A DNA stretch of 64,000 bases from Stomoxys calcitrans (taxonomy: Eukaryota; Arthropoda; Insecta; Diptera; Muscidae). Shown here piece by piece: positions 11,604-24,040 of the stretch. The first letter of the stretch is position 1, and the number at the start of each line of letters is the position of its first letter. Under the pieces are notes generated by a model. That model saw only the letters and a list, made by a program, of their open reading frames with translations. It ran no database searches and was not told the origin of the DNA. Made by a program: the position numbers and the translations under genes. The stretch covers positions 64,988,589 through 65,052,588 of the forward strand of contig NC_081552.1 of assembly GCF_963082655.1 (NCBI RefSeq). Reading direction: 5' to 3'.

Positions 11604-14600
11604 AGCACGTGTCGGTATCTCTTAGGCGCGCAAGCCGGGCTATGACAAAGGAAATGCTCCAACGTATCATCACCCCCCATGCCCTACACTTGCTATCACT
11701 TGCCGCATCGATTTTACATAAGTGAGCTCGTAGTCCTATTTGTCCCGTTATGATACCAATAGCTATACAATGATAGCCTCGTCTTCTCACGATCGGGATC
11801 ACCCCATAGGATTTTCGCCGTTCTACTGACCATTTCGCTGTTCCACAATATTCATTTCCCCTTACTCCGTTATGGCCCGGCACCTAAACGATGCGGATTT
11901 TGCACTCCTCAGAGAATCTCCTTCTTACACTGCAAGGCTGTTCGTGACCTTACCGTCCTGGTTGTTATTGCCCTTATGGCAAATTTACTGTAGGTAAAGA
12001 TGTTTTAAACTCGACGTCATGGCGTTAGCACCACTCCACTTCACGCATTCCGTGATCGCCCGGATCTCCGCCTGCAGGATCGTATTATGGTCAACAATCT
12101 AAATCAGATCTTAGTCTCTGGGTTCTCAATATAAACCCACAGGCCCACTCTGTCCTTTGGCTTAGATCCATCCGTGTAACATGATCTTCCAGATGGCAAT
12201 ACTAGGGTTCCATCAATCTAAGACGATGCCGATGGCAGCAGTGCCTCGCACTCAACTTCAAGATTCATCTCAGGTATCCGATCGGAAACCTCTTCTCTTC
12301 CGTCCAGGTTTCCTCTAGTCGCCTCGATTATACCGCGATGGTATGAGCTGCTCCCATCCTCAATCCAAGCTCCCACCGCATTAAGTCTCATAGCCGCAGT
12401 GGCTGCCTCACACTTAACCTGTATGTCAATGGACCATGCCCTAGTGGGCGTGGTCCTCATCGCTCCGCCTATGGCAAGACAACATGTTCTCTGAACCTGT
12501 TGTATGGTCCTTATGTTGCACTTTTTCTCCATAGCAGTCGACCAAACTACTGAGCGTAACTAAGTATTGGTCCAATCACGCTCCTGTCGAGCCTACGGCC
12601 CGTCTACATAGTGCCCAACATCTGTGAGCTTTCTCAGTACGCTCTTGAATGTGGCACTTCCAGTTCAGTTGGCTGTCCAAGATCACACTTAAGTATTTCA
12701 CCTTGTCAGATAACGAAGTCGTCTTATTGAGGAAACGTGGTGCTTTAAATTGGCCCACCTTCGTCTTCCTCGTGAACAGGCATATATCAGTCTTCACTGG
12801 GTAAACATTGAGCCCAGTCATATGTCATATGCAAGACCCTTTCGGCCATTCTGCATAGCTCTTTCGGATCCTCAGACATTAGAAGCATTATAACATCGTC
12901 TGCGTAACAGACCGGTTCAAATCCCTGGGTTTTTGAGAGAAACTTTTTTATCTTGGCGGCGTCATTAACGCTATCGACCTGTTCGGAGAAAAGCTTCCAG
13001 GTGGCACGTTTTGCCGCTCTGGTAATCTTATTGTATTCCTTGAGCCGTGTGTAATACACATCCCAATAAACTTCCACTTTTTACGACGTGCTCTGTTAAA
13101 AAGTCTGCGGACCTCTTTCCCAATATTGCGAATCTCCACGGTAATCCAGGGTTATTCTTGGGCTGGTTTCCTTTCCCGAAGAGGACAACTTATTTCGATG
13201 GACCCCACGTAATCATGTTGACATTTTGTCAATCTTGCCCAAGCCTTCTTCTGGGTAGCCTTCCGAATTTTGTCCAGTTGGTTTTCAACTTATTCCAGAA
13301 GCTTATTGGATTCGGCACTGGCCGTGCTATTCTAAACCTAATGTAGCGATGGTCAGAAAAAGAGTGTTCCATGGAGACCCTCCAGTTCTGAACCTCATCT
13401 ATAATATTTTCCGAACATATCGTCACATCTTATACCTCCTCCCTAATCCTATTAACAAATTAAGTGGTGTTACCAATATTAAGTGTTATTAGGTCGTTAG
13501 TATTGAAGAACTCTGCCAGAGCTTGGCGCCGCTTATTAATGTTAGTACTACCCCACGAAATGTGGTGAGAGTTCGCATCCGTTGCAGCTCCGATGTGGTG
13601 GTGGTGGGTCGGAGAGTCGAAAGGCAGAGGAAGTGATGCTTGGTATGCACCACCGTCTCCCTGTCTCACCACTGTTGCATCCGACGTTGACAACTCTGGG
13701 AAAAATATATAATTCAAATTATTATGACAAATAACGCAGGTCCTCGGCCGAGTACCAGTGTTAGCATAGAATAGTTGGTAGTTAATATGGTTCAGTCCAA
13801 AAACTTTGTTCCGGGTCGACCATGGCTCCTGAATTAAAGCAATATGAATCTTGTCCTTACTGCTTTTCTGCAACAGAGCGTGCGTAGCAGTCTCGCTCCG
13901 GTGGAGGTTTATATGGATTACCTCAATTACTGGTCCTCCAGTAAATGGGCATCTTGGGAGTAGGTGATGATCTCTTCATCTGCTCCCTGTTCTTAATACT
14001 GCATTGACTTTCCTGTCACTGCACTGCCTGATGTCATCGTTTTAGGTTCTTATCGACTTTTTATAAAGTCGGTATTGGTTCCATCGTCAGGTCCCTGTTC
14101 GTTAAGCTGTATTGGGTTTCCATTCCCCGCACTGCCTGATGTCTCAAAACTAGGATTTTTGCTATCTTAGCCTTCCAAATCTTAAGTAAATGGGCTTCTT
14201 AGGAGTCTTAGCCAAACTTGTCACGGAGACTTGATCAATGCCAACCACAAGGAGAGTTCCTTCCTCCTTCTCCTCCCTGTGGAAGACCTCCTACTTCTCT
14301 GCGACCAAACCTTGGTTTTGCTTGCCCAAGAATCTCAACATGCGTTCCGTCGCATATTTACTGCCCCATCCCTTGATGCATACCGTCGCATTTGTGAGCT
14401 GGGGGATATCCATTTTTTCACCAGGTCGAGCTTTGTGCCTTCCGAGGGAGCGTGAATACCTCTGACGAGCTGTTTGACGGTATCAATACATTCCGCCGAC
14501 GCAAAACGCATCGTAAAGATGTCCCCTTTATTCTCGCAGCTCAACATTTGTATGGGTGGACCCTCAGAGTTCCACACATCTTCGAGAATCCGATCGTTAA

Positions 14601-14699
14601 CCAGATCCTCCTCTTCGGACCGATGATCTAGTGGAATCCTACCGGATGAACAGCCGACATTGATGGCTGATTCTACAATAACAATAGTTGTTAGAATCA
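11604..14699 (-). pseudogene. LOA/R1-like non-LTR retrotransposon, internally deleted
   Basis: On the minus strand an ORF1-like region lies at about 14335-14699. Next comes an apurinic endonuclease domain at 13460-13873 (LIQEPW, DANSHH, SWGSTNINKRR) and its end at 13229-13426 (SMEHSFSDHRYIRF). The reverse transcriptase tail follows with YADDV at about 12893-12907, PVKTDICLFTRK and VKYLSVILDSQLNWK, then QRTCCLAIGGAMRTTPT and an RNase H stretch PGHNGVRGNE near 11850-11880, and DDTLEHFLCHSPAC at the end. Most of the RT fingers and palm are deleted: KIKKFLSKTQ runs directly into GFEPVCYADD near 12920. There are many frameshifts. The RNase H domain and the order of domains point to the LOA/I/R1 group. 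The 3' end is cut by the SINE and the 5' end by an F1 copy. Confidence 0.85.
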
Positions 14700-16193
14700 A
14701 ACAAGTAAAAGCGTGCTAAGTTCGGCCGGGCCGACTCTTATATACCCTCCACCATGGATCGCATTTGTCGAGTTCTTTTTCCGGCATCTCTTCTTAGGTA
14801 AAAAAGAGGATATAAGAAAAGATTTGCTCTGCTATTAGAGCGATATCAAGATATGGTCCGGTTTGGACCACAATTAAATTATATGTTGGAGACCTGTGTA
14901 AAATGTCAGCCAATTCGAATAAGAATTGCGCCCTTTGTGGGCTCAAGAAGTAAAATAGAGAGATCGATTTATATGGGAGCTGTATCGGGCTATAGACCGA
15001 TTCAGACCATAACAAACACGTATGTTAATGGTCATAAGAGAATCAGTCGTACAAAATTTCAGGCATATCGGATAATAATTGCGACCTCTAGGGGTCAAGA
15101 AGTCAAGATCCCAGATCGGTTTATATGGCAGCTATATCAGGTTATGAACCGACTTGTACTTTATTTGACATAGTTGTTGAAAGTAACAATAAAAAACGTC
15201 TTGCGAAATTTCACCCAAATCGGATAGGAATTGCGCCCTCTATAAGCTCAAGAATTCAAGTCCCCAGATCTGTTTATATGACCGCTATATCAGGTTATAA
15301 ACCGATTTGAACCATATTTGGCACAGTTGTTGGATATCATGACGAAATACTTCGTGCAAAAACTCATTCAAATCGGATAAGAATTGTGCCCTCTAGAGAC
15401 TCAAGAAGTCAAGACCCAAGATCGGTTTATATGGCAGCTATATCAGGTTATGGACCGATTTGAACCATACTTGGCACAGTTGTTGGATATCATAACAAAA
15501 CACGTCGTGCAAAATTTCATCCCAATCGGATAAGAATTGCGCACTCTAGAGGCTCAAGAAGTCAAGATCCCAGATCGGTTTATATGGCAGCTATATCAGT
15601 TTATGAACCGATTTGAACCACACTTGGCACAGTTGTTGGATATCATAACAAAACACGTCATGCAAAATTTTATTCTGATCGGATAAGAATTGCGCACGCT
15701 AGAGGCTCAAGAAGTCAAGACCCAAGATCGGTTTCTATGGCAGCTATATATGGTTATGGACCGATTTGAACCATACTTGGCAAAGTTGTTGGATATAATA
15801 ACAAAACACGTCGTGCAAAATTTCATTCCAATCGGATAAGAATTGCGCACTCTAGAGGCTCAAGAAGTCAAGACCCAAGATCGGTTTATATGGCAGCTAT
15901 ATCAAAACATGGACCGATATGGCCCATTTACAATACCAACCGACCTACACTAATAAGAAGTATTTGTGCAAAATTTCAAGCGGCTAGCTTTACTCCTTCG
16001 GAAGTTAGCGTGCTTTCGACAGACGGACGGACGGACGGACGGACAGACGGACGGACATGGCTAGATCGACATAAAATGTCGCGACGATCAAGAGTATATA
16101 TACTTTATGGGGTCTCAGACGAATATTTCGAGTAGTTACAAACAGAATGACGAAATTAGTATACCCCCCATCTTATGGTGGAGGGTATGAAAA
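14700..16193 (-). mobile_element. F1 DINE-like element, complete
   Basis: The hairpin end at 14700 abuts the LOA-like ORF1 and has one stem mismatch (TTCGGCCGGGCCGAC). The 5' end reads 'gagggtatgaaaa', and the core is followed by 'aagagtatatatac' rather than the usual 'aagaatatatatac'. Both variants recur, inverted, at 21153-21270, linking this copy to the right arm of the inverted duplication. Confidence 0.85.
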
Positions 16194-16379
16194 CTTCCTT
16201 TGTATATTTAAACTACTAATAAAATTTAAATTTCAATTATTAAATAAAATATTATACAAGCCTTTTATTTTCCACTCAGTACTTTTGTATCCATATGTAT
16301 ACATTCTGAACAATACATTTAGGACTAACATTTTTAAAGGGTGATTATTGTTTACACTGCAAATAATAGGAAAAATACA
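16194..16379. repeat. Spacer between F1 copies, left arm of inverted duplication
   Basis: These 186 AT-rich bases are not F1. The same 186 bases occur in reverse complement at 20967-21152 with essentially one visible substitution (within 'tatccatatgtatac'). No gene is seen. Confidence 0.85.
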
Positions 16380-17858
16380 AACAAGTAAAAGCGGTCTAAG
16401 TTCGGCCGGGCCGAATCTTATATACCCTCCACCATCGATCGCATTTGTCGAGTTCTTTTCCCGGCATCTCTTCTTAGGCAAAAAAGGATATAAGAAAAGA
16501 GTTGCTCTGTTATTAAAACGATATCAAGATATGGACCGGTTCGGACCACAATTAAATTATATGTTGGAGACCTGTGTAAAATTTCAGCCAATTCGTATAA
16601 GAATTGCGCCCATTGGGGCTCACGAAGTAAAATAGAGAGAACGATTTATATGGGATCTGTATCGGGCTATAGACCGATTCAGACCATAATGGTCATGAGA
16701 GGATCCGTCGTACAAAATTTCAGGCATATCGGATAATAATTGCGACCTCTAGGGGTCAAGAAGTCAAGATCCCAGATCGGTTTATATGGCAGCTATATCA
16801 GGTTATGAACCGATTTGAACCTTATTTGACACAGTTGTTGAAAGTAAAAATAAAATACGTCATGCGAAATTTCAGCCAAATCGGATAGGAATTGCGCCCT
16901 CTAGAAGCTCAAGAAGTCAAATCCCCAGATCTGTTTATATCACAGCTATATCAGGTTAAGTACCGATTTCAACCATACTTGGCACAGTTGTTGGATATCA
17001 TAACGAAATACTTCGTGCAAAAATTCATTCAAATCAGATAAGAATTGTGCCCTCTAGAGGCTCAAGAAGTCAAGACCCAAGATCGGTTTATATGGCAGCT
17101 ATATCAGGTTATGGACCGATTTAAACCATACTTGGCATAGTTGTTGGGTATCATAACAAAACACGTCGTGCGAAATTCCATTCCATTCGGATAAGAATTG
17201 CGCCCCCTAGAGGCTCAAGAAGTCAAGACCCAAGATCGGTTTATATGGCAGCTATATCAGGTTATGGACCGATTTGAACCATACTTGGCACAGTTGTTGG
17301 ATATCATAACAAAACACGTCGTGCAAAATTTCATTCTGATCGGATAAGAATTGCGCAAGCTAGAGGCTCAAGAAGTCAAGACCCAAGATCGGTTTATATG
17401 GCAGCTATATCAGGTTATGGACCGATTTGAACTATACTTGACACAGTTATTGGATATCATAGCAAAACACGTCGTGCAAAATTTCATTCCAATCGGATGA
17501 GAATTGCGCACTCTAGAGGCTCAAGAACTCAAGACCCAAGATCGGTTTATATGGCAGCTATATCAAAACATGGACCAATGTGGCCCATTTACAATACCAA
17601 CCGACCTACACTAATAAGAAGTATTTGTTCAAAATTTCAAGCGGCTAGCTTTACTCCTTCGGAAGTTAGCGTGCTTTCGACAGACAGACGGACGGACGGA
17701 CGGACGGACAGACGGACGGACATGGCTAGATCGACATAAAATGTCACGACGATCAAGAATATATATACTTTATGGGGTCTCAGACGAATATTTCGAGTAG
17801 TTACAAACAGAATGACGAAATTAGTATACCCCCCATCTTATGGTGGAGGGTATAAAAA
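16380..17858 (-). mobile_element. F1 DINE-like element, complete
   Basis: It carries private variants in the hairpin end: 'gcggtctaag' for the usual 'gcgtgctaag' and 'caccatcgatcgc' for 'caccatggatcgc'. Both reappear inverted in the copy at 19331-20966. It has about seven monomers and a GGAC tract at 17690-17710. The 5' end is intact at 17845-17858. Confidence 0.85.
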
Positions 17859-17932
17859 TCGATTTTTTTAGTAACCCAGCAAAATCTTGTGGGGAAAGGG
17901 TTAAATAGTCATTATTTAGTCTGTTTATGCCC

Positions 17933-18660
17933 TCCACAATAGCATGGGGGTATTCTAATTTCGTCACTATGTTTGCAACTCCTCGAAATATTAGTCTAAG
18001 ACCCCATTAAGAATATAAGTATATTCTTGATCATCGTGACATTTTAAGTCATCTAGCTATGTGCGTCCGTCCGTCTGTCGAAAGCATGCTAAATTTTAAA
18101 GGAGTAAAGCTAGCCGCTTGAAATTTTGCACAAATACTTTTTATTAGTGTAGGTGGCGTGTTTCGTTATGACTTCCAGCTGCTGTGCTAAGTATGGTTAA
18201 AATCGGTCCTTAACCTGATATAGCTGCCAGATAAAACAATCTGGGATCTTGACTTCTTGAGACACTAGAGGATGAATACTTATCCCATTTGGCTGAAATT
18301 AAGCATGGCGTGTTTTGCTAAGGCCTCCAAAAACTGTGCTTAGTATGGTTCAAATCGGTATAAACCTGATATAGCTGTCATATATACAGACGTGGGGTCT
18401 TGACATTTTGAGCCCCTAGGGCCTTAACCTGATATAGCTGCCAGATTTGGCTATTTTTATCCGATTTGGCTTCCACCAATTGTGCTAAGTATGGTTCAAA
18501 TAGGTGCTTAACCTGATACAGCTCCCCTATAAACTCATCTCCCTATTTTACTTCTTGAACCCCTGAAGGGCGTAATTCTTATTCGAATTGCCTGAAATTT
18601 AAAAAAATGCCTTCTATTATGGTCTCCAACATTAAATGTGAAATTGCCATATTAAACAAT
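17933..18660 (+). mobile_element. Old F1-like element between inverted arms
   Basis: The 5' end is worn ('tttatgccctccacaatagc'). It is followed by 'tctaagaccccattaagaat', a short GTCC/GTCT core at 18065-18080 and degraded monomers. No hairpin end is found. It is clearly older than the flanking copies. Confidence 0.65.
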
Positions 18661-19330
18661 TTTCTGTGGTAAAGAACTAATTTCCCAGTCTATATATTTG
18701 GTGCGGTGACGATAGTTCTGACTATTAAACCATGTAAAACGTTTGAACAAAAAGTGTTACCCAGGACTATGCTGTTTGGTCTTGTCTATCGATGAGCTAA
18801 AATTGACTGTAACTTTAATATTAAGGTTTGCAACTCGTGCTACTTATATTTGTGTCCCCACACATTAATAGAACTATATAGTGTCCTGTTAGGTCATCAT
18901 TGTTGATCACTGGTTTGGGTGAGGTGGTCCGTTAGATATATGAGCAGAATAAAGATTAGAGATTCGCAACCTTACACCTTTAATTTAACCCCATATTGTC
19001 ATGATTTGTGTATACAACCGTTGGCGGAGGGCGTCAATATGAGGGTTGTGCGCCACATCCCATCTACCACATGAGCAACAAATTTGAATGACGCACTGTA
19101 CTCAAAAAAATCTATCACTTGATTTCCTATTGTTTTAATAGGCCAAATAACCTATTGGAGACGATTTTAAAGCACCACCTAGATTCTTTGACACAAGGTA
19201 TAATATCATCTTCGTAATCGGCTCTCAAATTTTTTTTATTTGAGTTTCATCAAACTACAATATAATTGAGTAATATTCCCATTTGGAGGGCTTATCGGGG
19301 ATGAGGCGACCAACAATTACTTGGGCCTCT
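18661..19330. other. No gene; contains an F4 fragment
   Basis: The stretch at about 18910-19060 ('gggtgaggtggtccgttagatata', then 'ccccatattgtcatg') is the reverse complement of F4 sequence. The rest is AT-rich and unclassified. With 17859-18660 it forms the central spacer of the inverted duplication. Confidence 0.4.
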
Positions 19331-20966
19331 TTTTATACCCTCCACCATAGGATAGGGGGTATACTAATTTCGTCATTCTGTTTGTAACTACTCGAAATAT
19401 TCGTCTGAGACCCCATAAAGTATATATATTTTTGATCGTCGCGACATTTTATGTCGATCTAGCCAAGTCCGTCCGTCTGTCCGTCCGTCTGTCCGTCCGT
19501 CTGTCCGTCCGTCCGTCCGTCCGTCCGTCCGTCCGTCTGTCTGTCGAAAGCACGCTAACTTCCGAAGGAGTAAAGCTAGCCGCTTGAAATTTTGCACAAA
19601 TACTTCTTATTAGTGTAGGTTGGTTGGTATTGTAAATGGGCCATATCGGTCCATGTTTTGATATAGCTGCCATATAAACCGATATTGGGTCTTGACTTCT
19701 TGAGCCTCTAGAGTGCGCAATTCTTATCCGATTAGGATGAAATTTTGCGCGACGTGTTTTGTTATGATATCCAATAACTATGCCAAGTGTGGTTCAAATC
19801 GGTCCATAACCTGATATAGTTCCCATATAAACCGATCTTGGGTCTTGACTTCTTGAGCCTCTAGCGTGCGCAATTCTTATCCGATCAGAATGAAATTTTG
19901 CACGACGTATTTTGTTAAGATATTCAACAACTGTGCCAAGTATGGTTTAAATCGGTCCATAACCTGATATAGCTGCCATATGAACCGATCTTGGGTCTTG
20001 ACTTCTTGAGCCTCTAGAGGGCGCAATTCTTATCCGATTGGAATGAAATTTTGCACGACGTGTTTTGTTGCGATATTCAACAACTGTGCCAAGTATAGTT
20101 TAAATCGGTCCATAACCTGATATAGCTGCCATATAAACCGATCTTGGGTCTTGACTTCTTGAGCCTCTAGAGGGCGCAATTCTTATCCGAATGGAATGGA
20201 ATTTCGCACGACGTGTTTTGTTATGATACTCAACAACTGTACCAAGTATGGTTTAAATCGGTCCATAACCTGATATAGCTGCCATATAAACCGATCTTGG
20301 GTCTTGACTTCTTGAGCCTCTAGAGGGCACAATTCTTATTCGATTTGAATGAATTTTTGCACGAAATATTTCGTTATGATATCCAACAACTGTGCCAAGT
20401 ATGGTTGAAATCGGTTCATAACCTGATATAGCTGTCATATAAACAGATCTGGGGATTTGACTCTTGAGCTTCTAGAGGGCGCAATTCCTATCCGATTTGG
20501 CTGAAATTTTGCATGACGTATTTTATTTTTACTTTCAACAACTGTGTCAAATAAGGTTCAAATCGTTTCATAACCTTATATAGCTGCCATATAAACCGAT
20601 CTGGGATCTTGACTTCTTGACCCTTAGAGGTCGCAATTATTATCCGATATGCCTGAAATTTTGTACGACGGATCCTCTCATGACCATCAATCCCATATAA
20701 ATCGTTCTCTCTATTTTATTTCGTGAGCCCCAATGGGCGCAATTCTTATACGAATTGGCTGACATTTTACACAGGTCTCCAACATATAATTTAATTGTGG
20801 TCCGAACCGGACCATATCTTGATATCGTTTTAATAGCAGAGCAACTCTTTTCTTATATCCTTTTTTGCCTAAGAAGAGATGCCGGGAAAAGAACTCGACA
20901 AATGCGATCGATGGTGGAGGGTATATAAGATTCGGCCCGGCCGAACTTAGACCGCTTTTACTTGTT
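19331..20966 (+). mobile_element. F1 DINE-like element, complete (right arm)
   Basis: It is the inverted partner of 16380-17858, sharing 'cttagaccgc' and 'gcgatcgatgg' next to its hairpin. It is 157 bases longer, which is close to one additional monomer plus small indels. The GTCC/GTCT core at 19468-19543 is also longer than in the partner. Confidence 0.85.
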
Positions 20967-21152
20967 TGTATTTTTCCTATTATTTGCAGTGTAAACAATA
21001 ATCACCCTTTAAAAATGTTAGTCCTAAATGTATTGTTCAGAATGTATCCATATGGATACAAAAGTACTGAGTGGAAAATAAAAGGCTTGTATAATATTTT
21101 ATTTAATAATTGAAATTTAAATTTTATTAGTAGTTTAAATATACAAAGGAAG
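20967..21152. repeat. Spacer between F1 copies, right arm of inverted duplication
   Basis: It is the reverse complement of 16194-16379 over its whole 186-base length. The copy here reads 'tatccatatggatac', a perfect palindrome, where the left arm has one base changed. Confidence 0.85.
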
Positions 21153-22201
21153 TTTTCATACCCTCCACCATAAGATGGGGGGTATACTAATTTCGTCATT
21201 CTGTTTGTAACTACTCGAAATATTCGTCTGAGACCCCATAAAGTATATATACTCTTGATCGTCGCGACATTTTATGTCGATCTAGCCATGTCCGTCCGTC
21301 TGTCCGTCCGTCCGTCCGTCCGTCCGTCCGTCTGTCGAAAGCACGCTAACTTCCGAAGGAGTAAAGCTAGCCGCTTGAAATTTTGCACAAATACTTCTTA
21401 TTAGTGTAGGTCGGTTGGTATTGTAAATGGGCCATATCGGTCCATGTTTTGATATAGCTGCCATATAAACCGATCTTGGGTCTTGACTTCTTGAGCCTCA
21501 AGAGTGCGCAATTCTTATCCGATTGGAATGAAATTTTGCACGACGTGTTTTGTTATGATAGTCAACAACTGTACCAAGTATGGTTCAAATCGGTTTATAA
21601 CCTTATATAGCTGTCATATAAACCGATCTTGGGTCTTGACTTCTTGAGCTTCTAGAGGGCGCAATTCTTATCCAATTTTAATGAATTTTGGCACGTAGTA
21701 TTTTGTTATGATATCCAACAACTGTGCCAAATATGGTTCATATCGGTTCATAACCTGATATAGCTGTCATATAAACAGATCTGGGGACTTGACTTCTTGA
21801 GCCTCTAGAGGTCGCAATTATTATCCGATTTGCCTGAAATTTTGCACAACGGATTCTCTCATGACCATTAACATACCTGTTTATTATGTTCAGAATCGGT
21901 CTATAGCCCGATACAGCTCCCATATAAATCGATCTCTCTATTTTACTTCTTGAGCCCACAAAGAGCGCAATTCTTATTCGAATTGGCTGACATTTTACAC
22001 AGGTCTCCAACATAAACATAATTTAACTGTGGTCCAAATCTCACCATATCTTAATATCGCTCTAATAGCAGAGCAAATCTTTTCTTAAATCCTTTTTTTT
22101 TGCCTAAGAAGAGATGCCGGGAAAAGAACTCGACAAATGCGATCCATGGTGGAAGGTATATAAGATTCGGCCCGGCCGAACTTAGCACGCTTTTACTTGT
22201 T
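21153..22201 (+). mobile_element. F1 DINE-like element (right arm, outer copy)
   Basis: The 5' end 'ttttcataccctccaccata' carries the change also seen at 16181-16193. The core is at 21288-21335. It has fewer monomers than the inverted partner at 14700-16193, so homology outside the core is interrupted. The 3' hairpin and 'gcacgcttttacttgtt' close it at 22201. Confidence 0.85.
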
Positions 22202-22233
22202 AATTTGCATTTTAGAATACGAATCTTAAATAT

Positions 22234-23363
22234 AACAAGTAAAAGCGTGCTAAGTTCGGCCCGGCCGAATCTTATATACCCTCCACCATGGATCGCATTT
22301 GTCGAGTTCTTTTCCCGGCATCTCTTCTTAAGCAAAAAAGGATATAAGAAAAGATTTGCTCTGCTATTAGAGCGATATCAAGATATGGTCCGCTTCGGGC
22401 CAAAATTAAATTATATGTTGGAGACCTGTGTAAAATTTCAGCCAATACGAATAAAAATTGCGCCCATTGGGGGCTCAAGAAGTAAAATAGAGAGAACGAT
22501 TTATATGGGAGCTGTATCGGGCAATAGACCGATTCAGACCATAATAAACACGTATGTTGATGGTCATGAGAGGATCAGTCGTACAAAATTTTAGGCATAT
22601 CGGATAATAATTGCGACCTCTAGGGATCAAGAAGTCAAGATCAAAGATCGGTTTATATGGCAGCTATATCAGGATATGGACCGATTTGAACGTTATTTGA
22701 CACAGTTGTTGAAAGTAAGAATAAAATACGTCATGCAAAATTTCAGCCAAATCGGATAAGAATTGCGCCCTTTAGAAGCTTAAGAAGTCAAATCCCCAGA
22801 TCTGTTTATATGACAGCTATATCAGGTTATGGACCGACCGAAACACGTCGTGCAAAATTTCATTTCAATCGGATAAGAATTGCGCACTCTAGAGGCTCAA
22901 GAAGTCAAGACCCAAGATCGGTTTATATGGCAGCTATATAAGGTTATTAACCGATTTAAACCATACTTGGCACAGTTGTTGGATATCATAACAAAACACG
23001 TCGTGCAAAATTTCATTCCAATCGGATAAGAATTGCGCACTCTAAAGGATCAAGAAGTCAAGACCCAAGATCGGTTTATATGGCAGCTATATCAAAACAT
23101 GGACGGATATGGCCCATTTGCAATACCAACCGACCTACACTAATAAGAAATATTTGTGCAAAATTTCAAGCGGCTAGCTTTACTCCTTCGGAAGTTAGCG
23201 TGCTTTCGACAGACAGACGGACGGACGGACAGACGGACGGACATGGCTAGATCGACATAAAATGTCGCGACGATCAAGAATATATATACTTTATGGGGTC
23301 TCAGACGAATATTTCGAGTAGTTACAAACAGAATGACGAAATTAGTATACCCCCCATCTTATA
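22234..23363 (-). mobile_element. F1 DINE-like element, 5' terminus clipped
   Basis: The hairpin end is complete but its palindrome is TTCGGCCCGGCCGAA, the form normally read on the other strand. The 5' end stops at 'ccccccatctta' and lacks 'ggtggagggtata'; F4-type sequence follows. Its 3' end faces the 3' end of the previous copy across 32 bases. Confidence 0.8.
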
Positions 23364-23369
23364 TAAGCG

Positions 23370-24040
23370 AAATTTTGTGTGCTCTCATAAAGCACCCTAA
23401 AAATAAAAATTTGGTATCCAAATTTCGGATGGTGTACCTAGGGGGGGTTCCACACCCTAAAACCTACCTAACATGTATTTAGGCCAATCACGACAATATG
23501 GGACTCAAATGAAAGGTATTTAGGATAAGAAAATGTATCTGATATCCAATTGTCGGACCAAGTGCTAGGGGGACCAACCCGAGCCCTAAAATACCCCTAA
23601 ATCGGACATATTTACCGACCATGGCAATATGGGACTCAAATAAAAGGTATTTGCGAGTAGAATACGAATCTGATATCCAAATGTGGGACCACGTTTCTGG
23701 GGGTCCACCCGTTCTCCAAAACACCGCCCAAACTGGACTTATTTACTGACCATAGGAATATGGGGCTTAAATAAAAGGTATTTGAATGTAGAATACGAAT
23801 CTGATATCCCAATATGGGACAAAGTGTTTGGGGCGCCGTCTCTCACCAAAAACATCCCCCAAAGGGTACAAATTTACGACCATGGTAATATGGGGCTCAA
23901 TTGAAAGGTCTTTGGGAGTAAAGCACGAATTTGATATCAATATTAGGGAAAAGTGTCTATTAGGGTCATAGGCCCATAGGCCCATAAATTTACAAACTCA
24001 CAAACAAACATACAAACAAATAAACACAAATTCATTCTTA
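23370..24040 (+). repeat. F4 tandem array, four monomers
   Basis: The landmark 'atggg(a/g)ct(c/t)aaat' recurs at 23498, 23629, 23760 and 23890, giving periods of 131, 131 and 130 bp. Each unit carries 'gaatacgaatctgatatcc' and a C-rich 'ccccaaaacacccc' stretch. It ends in 'cccataaatttacaaactca' and an A-rich (CAAA) tail near 24000-24030. No protein and no known terminal motif are recognised, so the class is unknown. Confidence 0.7.

Noticed and set aside
16338..16360. AAAGGGTGATT as a terminal repeat of the fold-back Tc-type element
   Set aside because: Only about 11 bases agree with the arm at 40963 and the following bases differ, so chance similarity is likely.
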